Below are positions 4,237 to 8,187 of a stretch of 8,187 bases of DNA, one piece after another. Positions within the stretch are counted from its first letter, which is position 1. Each line of letters opens with the position of its first letter. The stretch spans positions 1 to 8,187 of the forward strand of contig CAIUDS010000214.1 of NCBI GenBank assembly GCA_903897985.1, in the 5' to 3' direction. A model generated the notes under the pieces. It was not told the DNA's origin. It was given only the letters and a program-made list of their open reading frames with translations, and ran no database searches. The translations under genes were made by a program, and so were the position numbers. The DNA is from an uncultured delta proteobacterium. Its GTDB lineage: Bacteria; RBG-13-61-14; DRUE01.

Positions 4237-4302
4237 AGCACAGTCACCTCGTTTCGGGCATGCCTCGGCAGAGGCTAAATGCCCGAAAAGACTGTGCTTT
4301 TT
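4237..4302. other. Large nested hairpin upstream of the ISL3 transposase start
   Basis: Three stems nest in one another: AGCACAGTC (4237-4245) with GACTGTGCT (4290-4298), TTCGGGCAT (4253-4261) with ATGCCCGAA (4279-4287), and GCCTC (4262-4266) with GAGGC (4271-4275). On the plus strand five T residues (4298-4302) follow, which resembles an intrinsic terminator. On the minus strand the hairpin covers the leader of the transposase gene: its GAGGTGA ribosome-binding-like sequence is in and beside the outer stem, and ATG 4235 follows two bases outside it. Read-through RNA could thus be unable to initiate translation, a known way of limiting transposition in other insertion sequences; here it is inference. 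Confidence 0.6.
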
Positions 4303-4354
4303 ATTGCCTATTTGTCAAAAACCACCCACAAATTCGCTAGAGGAGCCTGAATTT

Positions 4355-4415
4355 ATAAGGGTCTCGAGTTCCAGCTTTAACCACAAACCCGAAACCCAAA
4401 ACCGGAAACCCTTAT
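4355..4415. repeat. Inverted repeat and degenerate GGGTTT-like repeats after the exported-protein gene
   Basis: ATAAGGGT (4355-4362) and ACCCTTAT (4408-4415) are inverted repeats with a 45-base loop; the right arm includes the stop codon of the minus-strand gene. Between them, at about 4381-4411, the minus strand reads as several imperfect copies of a GGGTTT/GGGTTTC unit. There is no proper terminator structure with a T-tract. Confidence 0.4.
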
Positions 4416-5083
4416 TGATGCTCCCACTCGAAATGCGCGCGGTCCTGCGACAAGAGGCTCTGCTTCTTCTTGGTCATGCCGTAATAATTCCAGCGCTCGT
4501 CCGTGAAATACTCGGGCTTCAAGTCCTGGACCTTTTTGCCCGAAGCCGCTTCCGGGCCGGTCAACTCGAACATGTGGTTCCAAGTGGTGACCTCGAACCA
4601 GGGACGCCCGATCTTTCCGGCCTGCTCGCCCGTAACTTCCTGCTTGTCGTGCGACGCGCTCTCGTAGCGGATGCGGACGATCTTCTGGCTCTGCTTGTCC
4701 ACCACGATCTCCATCGCCTCGATATCCTCCGGGCCGAAAATTTTGGTCTGGAGCTTGAGACCGCCGGTGTAGAAAAGTTTGTTGAACAGGGTCGCGAACC
4801 CCTTTTTCCCCTCGTCCTTTTCATAGGGCCAGGTCGGGTGGCAGGCGATCAAAATCCGTGCGTCGTCCTCCGCCATCCGGTAATAGACATGGCTCAGGTC
4901 CGGCTTGATGCCCTCGCCCTGGACGAACCCCGGGCAATATTTCGCGGCCAGGCCGTCATCCTGGATTTGCTTGACCGCATTTTGCTCCGCGGGCCAGGGG
5001 ACCCAGGACAAGAGCGCGATGCCCAGGACCAGCAAACCCCCGGTCAATCCGGGACCAATTTTAGATTTCCGATTTCCACCCAT
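4412..5083 (-). CDS. Unrecognised exported or membrane-anchored protein
   Basis: The 223-residue product starts at ATG 5083 with a perfect AGGAGG (complement of 5092-5097) eight bases upstream. The N-terminus is a classical export signal: basic MGGNRKSKIG, then a hydrophobic stretch GLTGGLLVLGIALLSWVPW to about residue 31, so the rest is probably outside the cytoplasm, either cleaved or anchored. There is no lipobox Cys. The mature part is soluble-looking, with many aromatic and charged residues (DLSHVYYRMAEDD, PTWPYEKDEGKKGF, EDIEAMEIVVDKQ, RPWFEVTTWNHMFEL) and a single Cys pair (Cys50, Cys82 region) that could form a disulfide. I do not recognise a family. The gene overlaps the end of the PHP phosphatase gene by 40 bases and is the last of the minus-strand operon. 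Confidence 0.8.
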   Translation of the reverse strand: MGGNRKSKIGPGLTGGLLVLGIALLSWVPWPAEQNAVKQIQDDGLAAKYCPGFVQGEGIKPDLSHVYYRMAEDDARILIACHPTWPYEKDEGKKGFATLFNKLFYTGGLKLQTKIFGPEDIEAMEIVVDKQSQKIVRIRYESASHDKQEVTGEQAGKIGRPWFEVTTWNHMFELTGPEAASGKKVQDLKPEYFTDERWNYYGMTKKKQSLLSQDRAHFEWEHQ

Positions 5084-5874
5084 AACGGATTCCTCCTTTC
5101 AAAAGTCGTCAAACGCGGAAAACCCAGGTATTTCAAAATCGCCAATCCCTGGCCGATCCCGCCGCCCAAGTCCTCCAGCTTGTGCGCGTCCGACCCGACC
5201 GTGACCAGCTCGCCCTGAAGCTCGCGGTAAAACTTTATCAGATCCTGGTCGGGGTAGCTTTGGGCCGGCTGCGAGCGGAAGCCCGAGCCGTTTATTTCGA
5301 GGGCCATGCCCCGCTTGAGCATGCCCTCGAAAGTTTTTCTTATCAGTCCGTAACAGCCGGTCCATTCCCAGTCCGGGCAATAGCCTCGCCCATAACGGTT
5401 AATCATATCCAGGTGCGCCAGCCCGTCAAAAAGCCCGCTCCGGACCGCCTCCAGCGTAAGCTCAAAATATTCCTCGTAACAGTCCGCGGCCTCGCGCCGC
5501 GAGAACAACTCCTGGCAATCCTGTTCCTCGCTCACCGTCACCCGCCCGCCCTCCAGCAAGTGCACCGCGCCCAGCACATAATCGTAGTCCTTGCCTTCCA
5601 GGTATTCCTGTAGTTCCTTGCGGATTTCCGGCAGAAAGGTCGCCTCCACTCCCATCCGGATTTGGAGGTCCGGAAATTTTTCGCGCGCCTCCCGGACCTC
5701 GGCCAGGTATCGCTCATAATCATGCAGGCCGAAATGGGGGTCATTGGAGAACAGGTCGAGGTGCTCGGAAAAACCGAGCTCGGTAATGCCCAGTTCGCGG
5801 GCCTTGAGGCAGTAGTCGCGGATCAAGGCCTTGCCGTCGTGGCTGATGACGCTGTGGATATGGAGGTCCATCAT
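5044..5874 (-). CDS. hisK: PHP-family phosphatase, probable histidinol-phosphatase (HisK/HisJ type)
   Basis: The 276-residue product starts at ATG 5874, overlapping the rhomboid stop (ATGA); a second ATG follows directly at 5871. The frame is open far upstream, but that part is the shadow of the rhomboid gene. PHP metal-binding motifs appear in order: DLHIHS (residues 3-8), a GFSEHLD stretch, GVEATF, LGAVHLLE, GLAHLDM, EINGSG, and VGSDAHKLEDLGGG near the C-terminus. These give the trinuclear metal site of the family. Length and the SDAH ending match the histidinol-phosphatases of the B. subtilis HisK (HisJ) type, which remove phosphate from L-histidinol phosphate in histidine synthesis. No other his genes are in view, so a different small phosphoester as substrate remains possible. 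The C-terminus (ERRNPLWVEI) overlaps the next gene and contains its ribosome binding site. Confidence 0.85.
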   Translation of the reverse strand: MMDLHIHSVISHDGKALIRDYCLKARELGITELGFSEHLDLFSNDPHFGLHDYERYLAEVREAREKFPDLQIRMGVEATFLPEIRKELQEYLEGKDYDYVLGAVHLLEGGRVTVSEEQDCQELFSRREAADCYEEYFELTLEAVRSGLFDGLAHLDMINRYGRGYCPDWEWTGCYGLIRKTFEGMLKRGMALEINGSGFRSQPAQSYPDQDLIKFYRELQGELVTVGSDAHKLEDLGGGIGQGLAILKYLGFPRLTTFERRNPLWVEIGNLKLVPD

Positions 5875-6650
5875 CGGTAAAAACCCCGGGTGGCCCGGGT
5901 CCGGAAGCCGTAAGGCCGGGGCACGGGCTTGCGCTTGAAAAGCAGCATATAAGCGGCGCCCGCGGCGAACCCGCCGATATGCGCCCAATAGGCCACGCCG
6001 GCCCCGCCCGAGGCCGGGACCGCGGCGATGAGCTGGAAGAAGAACCAGAACAGCAGCATGAACCAGGCCGGCAGGGTGGTGGTGAAAAAATAAAAAAAGA
6101 GCGGCACCAGCACATGGATGCGCGCCCAGGGGAACAGGATCAGATACGCGCCCAGCACCCCGCTGATCGCCCCGCTCGCGCCCACGGTCGGGATCATCGA
6201 GCCGGGATTGGCCAGCAGGTGCGCGCCCGCGGCGACCAGTCCCCAGCAAAGGTAAAGCAGTAGATATTTGATGTGGCCCAGGTAGTCCTCCACATTGTTG
6301 CCGAAGATCCAGAGGAAAAGCATATTGCCGGCGATGTGCATCCAGCCGCTGTGCATGAACATCGAGGTGAAAATGGTGAAATAGGGGGAGAACTGCGGGA
6401 CCAGGGGCTGGGCCGAGCCGGGCGGGAGTTCCATTCCCAGGTTTCTCAAGAATTCCAGGTACACGGAGAAGGGCAGGTTCACCCCCTTCCAGACTTCATA
6501 AGGGACCATGCCCAACTGGAAAATCGCCTGCTGGTAAACGGCCGCGGGTTGGAGTTTCCAAAACAGAAAGACCGCTACATTGATGGCAATCAGGATGACG
6601 GTTACGATGGGAAATTTTTCCGAGGGGTTATCGTCCTTGTAGGGAATCAT
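5871..6650 (-). CDS. Rhomboid-family intramembrane serine protease
   Basis: The 259-residue product has about six or seven hydrophobic segments. Rhomboid hallmarks are complete: HSGWMHIAGNMLFLW with the His105...Asn109 oxyanion region in the second helix, GASGAISG with catalytic Ser159, and AHIGGFAAG with catalytic His224 in the last core helix. It would cleave membrane proteins within or next to a transmembrane helix in the inner membrane; substrates cannot be told from sequence. A cytoplasmic basic tail (KRKPVPRPYGFRTRATR) follows. The long loop with a Pro-rich stretch between the first and second helices (residues 57-90) is typical for bacterial members with the extended L1 region. ATG 6650 shares one base with the aroB stop (TAATG) and the stop overlaps the PHP start (ATGA), so all three are probably co-translated. 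Confidence 0.95.
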   Translation of the reverse strand: MIPYKDDNPSEKFPIVTVILIAINVAVFLFWKLQPAAVYQQAIFQLGMVPYEVWKGVNLPFSVYLEFLRNLGMELPPGSAQPLVPQFSPYFTIFTSMFMHSGWMHIAGNMLFLWIFGNNVEDYLGHIKYLLLYLCWGLVAAGAHLLANPGSMIPTVGASGAISGVLGAYLILFPWARIHVLVPLFFYFFTTTLPAWFMLLFWFFFQLIAAVPASGGAGVAYWAHIGGFAAGAAYMLLFKRKPVPRPYGFRTRATRGFYR

Positions 6651-7795
6651 TAACTGATTTGCTGGAGCCCCGCTTCAATCATTTCCGCCGAGACCGGCAC
6701 GGTCCAGTTATCCTCGAATTTTTTCACCCGGCCGATCCCCCGGAGCAGCACCATTTCCACCCGGCCGGCTTTCACCTTCTTGTCCTTGAACAGGTAAGCA
6801 AAGAATTGAGCCTTGCCCTCGCGGGTCTTGAGCCGGGCGGACAGGCGGGCCGGCATCTGGAGCGGGAAGCCGAGTGTGCAAAGCAAGAGGTTCTGCCGGT
6901 CATAATCGCCCATATGGAGGAACCCCATATCCATCGCGATCCTGGCCGCGGCCTGCATCCCCAGCGCGATGGCGAACCCATGCAGGAGCCGGTAGTTGCT
7001 CAGGGCCTCGAGCGCATGCCCGATGGTGTGGCCGTAGTTCAAAATTTTTCTCAGGCCCAGGGTTTCCAGTTCATCCTTTTCCACCACCGTGGCCTTGACC
7101 CGCAGCGACCGCTTGATCATCTGCAATAATATCCTCGGGTCCGGCGCCTCCACAATATCGGTGTGATTGTCCAAAAGTTCGTAAAGTTCGGCGTCCGCGA
7201 TCATGGCCGACTTGACCACTTCCGCGAGTCCGTTCTGCAGGTGGAGCGGAGGCAGGGTCTTCAGACAGTCCAAATCAACATAAACCGCCTTTGGCTGCCA
7301 GAAGGCCCCGACAAGGTTCTTGCCCTGGGCGAGGTCAAGGCCGACCTTGCCGCCGATGCTCGCGTCCACCATGGCCAGCAGCGAAGTCGGGACCTGGATA
7401 AAAGGGACCCCGCGCAGGTAACTGGCCGCGGCGAACCCGGCCAGGTCCCCGGTCACCCCGCCGCCCAGCGCAATCACCGCGGCGTCCCGGCCCAGGCCCG
7501 CCTCCAGCATCCGCCCGATCAGCGCGAGCCAGACTTTCGGGTTCTTGCTCTTTTCCCCGGCCGGGAAGGTCAAAAGGCGCGCCTTAAGCTTGTGCGCCCG
7601 GAGCGCGGACAAAAGCCGCGGCCCGTGCAACCGGGCCACCGTGGCGTCCGAGATAATCGCGTAGCCCGATCCGAGCGGCTGCCGTTTGAGTTCCCGCGCG
7701 AGCGCCGGAAAAATTCCGCTCCCGATCACGATCGGATAGCTATCATCCCGCTCGCGCCGGAGCCGCACCTTTAATTGTTCCAGCTTCTTCGCCAT
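6650..7795 (-). CDS. aroB: 3-dehydroquinate synthase
   Basis: The 381-residue product converts 3-deoxy-D-arabino-heptulosonate 7-phosphate to 3-dehydroquinate, the second step of the shikimate pathway, in the cytoplasm with NAD and a divalent metal. The NAD-binding core GGGVTGD is at 111-117, followed by QVPTSLLAMVDASIGGK. The metal ligands are Glu191 (GLAEVVK), His255 (NYGHTIGHALE) and His271 (LLHGFAIALGM), with the same 16-residue spacing between the two His as in known enzymes. Length is near the usual 350-390. ATG 7795 is preferred; a TTG at 7801 in frame would add two residues. No normal ribosome binding site precedes it, only GGGG touching the ATG. It is the first gene after a 127-base gap downstream of hemB and leads the overlapping group aroB-rhomboid-PHP-exported protein. 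Confidence 0.97.
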   Translation of the reverse strand: MAKKLEQLKVRLRRERDDSYPIVIGSGIFPALARELKRQPLGSGYAIISDATVARLHGPRLLSALRAHKLKARLLTFPAGEKSKNPKVWLALIGRMLEAGLGRDAAVIALGGGVTGDLAGFAAASYLRGVPFIQVPTSLLAMVDASIGGKVGLDLAQGKNLVGAFWQPKAVYVDLDCLKTLPPLHLQNGLAEVVKSAMIADAELYELLDNHTDIVEAPDPRILLQMIKRSLRVKATVVEKDELETLGLRKILNYGHTIGHALEALSNYRLLHGFAIALGMQAAARIAMDMGFLHMGDYDRQNLLLCTLGFPLQMPARLSARLKTREGKAQFFAYLFKDKKVKAGRVEMVLLRGIGRVKKFEDNWTVPVSAEMIEAGLQQIS

Positions 7796-7802
7796 CCCCA
7801 AG

Positions 7803-7811
7803 ATTTTATCA
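7803..7811 (-). promoter_or_regulatory. Extended -10 promoter candidate for aroB
   Basis: The minus strand reads TGATAAAAT, an extended -10 element (TGn plus TAAAAT, five of six to consensus). No good -35 box lies 17 bases upstream, only AT-rich sequence, which is acceptable for extended -10 promoters. Transcription starting about seven bases downstream would begin at or one base before ATG 7795, giving a leaderless mRNA. Confidence 0.35.
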
Positions 7812-7928
7812 CAGCTTGAAAATTTTAAAAGAATGAAAAATGCTTGCGCCCCGATTGACGGCCAAGGGCAAAACCGGTTACTTCAGAATTATGAATTTCC
7901 GGTCTGTAATTGGTAAGCTGTTCTGCGC

Positions 7929-8187
7929 TTAAAGCCAGCGCGCGGCCTCCGCGGCATGATAAGTCAGGATCAGGTCCGCGCCGGCGCGTTTGATCGAGGT
8001 CAGGATTTCGAGCGTCACCCTTTTCTCGTCCAGCCAGCCGTTCCTGGCCGCGGCCTTGACCATCGCATACTCGCCGCTCACATTATATGCCGCGACCGGG
8101 AGATCGAATCTCTCCCGAACTCTCCTGATGATATCCAAGTAAGCCAAGGCCGGCTTCACCATCACGATGTCCGCTCCCTCCAAAACA
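7929..8187 (-). CDS. hemB: Delta-aminolevulinic acid dehydratase (porphobilinogen synthase), C-terminal part
   Basis: The frame enters from the right edge and ends at TAA 7929-7931, showing the last 85 or so residues. GADIVMVKPALAYLDIIR contains the MVKP motif whose Lys forms the Schiff base with the P-site substrate, and PVAAYNVSGEYAM is the conserved stretch that follows it in this family. The rest (GWLDEKRVTLEILTSIKRAGADLILTYHAAEAARWL) matches the usual HemB C-terminus, with the YHAAEAAxWL ending. The enzyme condenses two aminolevulinate molecules to porphobilinogen in tetrapyrrole synthesis in the cytoplasm. The start and the metal-binding Cys or Asp/Glu site lie outside the window. A gap of about 130 bases without a clear terminator separates it from aroB; a weak ACCGG/CCGGT stem followed by TTTT lies in it. 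Confidence 0.96.
   Translation of the reverse strand, partial: VLEGADIVMVKPALAYLDIIRRVRERFDLPVAAYNVSGEYAMVKAAARNGWLDEKRVTLEILTSIKRAGADLILTYHAAEAARWL

Noticed and set aside
4237..4302. Hairpin considered as a riboswitch or small RNA
   Set aside because: No known riboswitch core is visible and no metabolic gene follows on either strand; a role in the insertion-sequence leader is simpler.
4296..4318. TTGACA on the minus strand (complement of 4313-4318) as a transposase promoter
   Set aside because: No acceptable -10 box is found 16-18 bases downstream.
4304..5218. A 304-codon plus-strand open frame
   Set aside because: It is antisense to the exported-protein and PHP genes, which have ribosome binding site and family motifs; composition is that of a shadow frame in GC-rich DNA.
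5875..6249. Upstream extension of the PHP phosphatase frame
   Set aside because: The added residues are Gly/Arg/Ala-rich shadow sequence of the rhomboid gene; the PHP motif DLHIHS starts right after ATG 5874.
7163..7774. Plus-strand open frame of 203 codons opposite aroB
   Set aside because: aroB on the other strand has complete catalytic motifs; this is its shadow. The same holds for the plus-strand frames at 6273-6653 and 6659-7129.
1..8187. CRISPR arrays, tRNA and rRNA genes
   Set aside because: No regularly spaced direct repeats and no tRNA or rRNA-like sequence were seen on either strand.

Overview
The window looks like a piece of a bacterial chromosome or metagenomic contig with fairly high GC. 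It carries ordinary housekeeping genes on one side and an accessory or mobile region on the other. The presence of an outer membrane is not proven. The mix of genes (overlapping hemB/aroB/rhomboid/PHP, a DUF5678-retropepsin pair, an ISL3 remnant) would fit an uncultured lineage such as Omnitrophota or a relative, but that placement is a guess from gene style and not something the sequence proves.

Positions 1-1625 (+ strand) hold a tightly overlapping set: the tail of a small coiled-coil protein, an Amidase_3 N-acetylmuramoyl-L-alanine amidase without signal peptide, a small two-helix membrane protein, and a membrane-anchored coiled-coil protein whose C-terminus ends in an outer-membrane-like beta pattern. 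The order and overlaps suggest a phage-type lysis cassette (endolysin, holin-like, spanin-like), probably the end of a prophage or prophage remnant. Two of these ORFs carry nested GC-rich palindromes in frame.

Positions 1626-3763 are visibly more AT-rich at first (about 1626-2800). They hold a doubtful small basic ORF and then a two-gene module that looks like a diverged HicB-like antitoxin followed by a HicA-like toxin, with its own promoter and an inverted-repeat operator candidate over the -35 box. Next comes a second two-gene module, a DUF5678-type small protein and a retropepsin-like aspartic protease with a C-terminal SEC-C zinc motif, with its own TATAAT-type promoter.

Positions 3764-4411 have no intact gene. 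They hold the first part of an ISL3-type transposase gene (minus strand) into which a 193-bp palindromic MITE-like element has inserted. The MITE has perfect 21-bp terminal inverted repeats and near-perfect 8-bp target duplications. Removing the MITE plus one duplication (201 bp) restores a single reading frame. A large nested hairpin lies just upstream of the transposase start.

Positions 4412-8187 (minus strand) are a compact housekeeping block transcribed right to left: hemB (partial, at the window edge), then after a gap of about 130 bp aroB, rhomboid protease, PHP-family histidinol-phosphatase and an unrecognised exported protein, the last four chained by overlapping stops and starts. aroB serves the shikimate pathway, the PHP protein probably serves histidine synthesis, and hemB serves tetrapyrrole synthesis.
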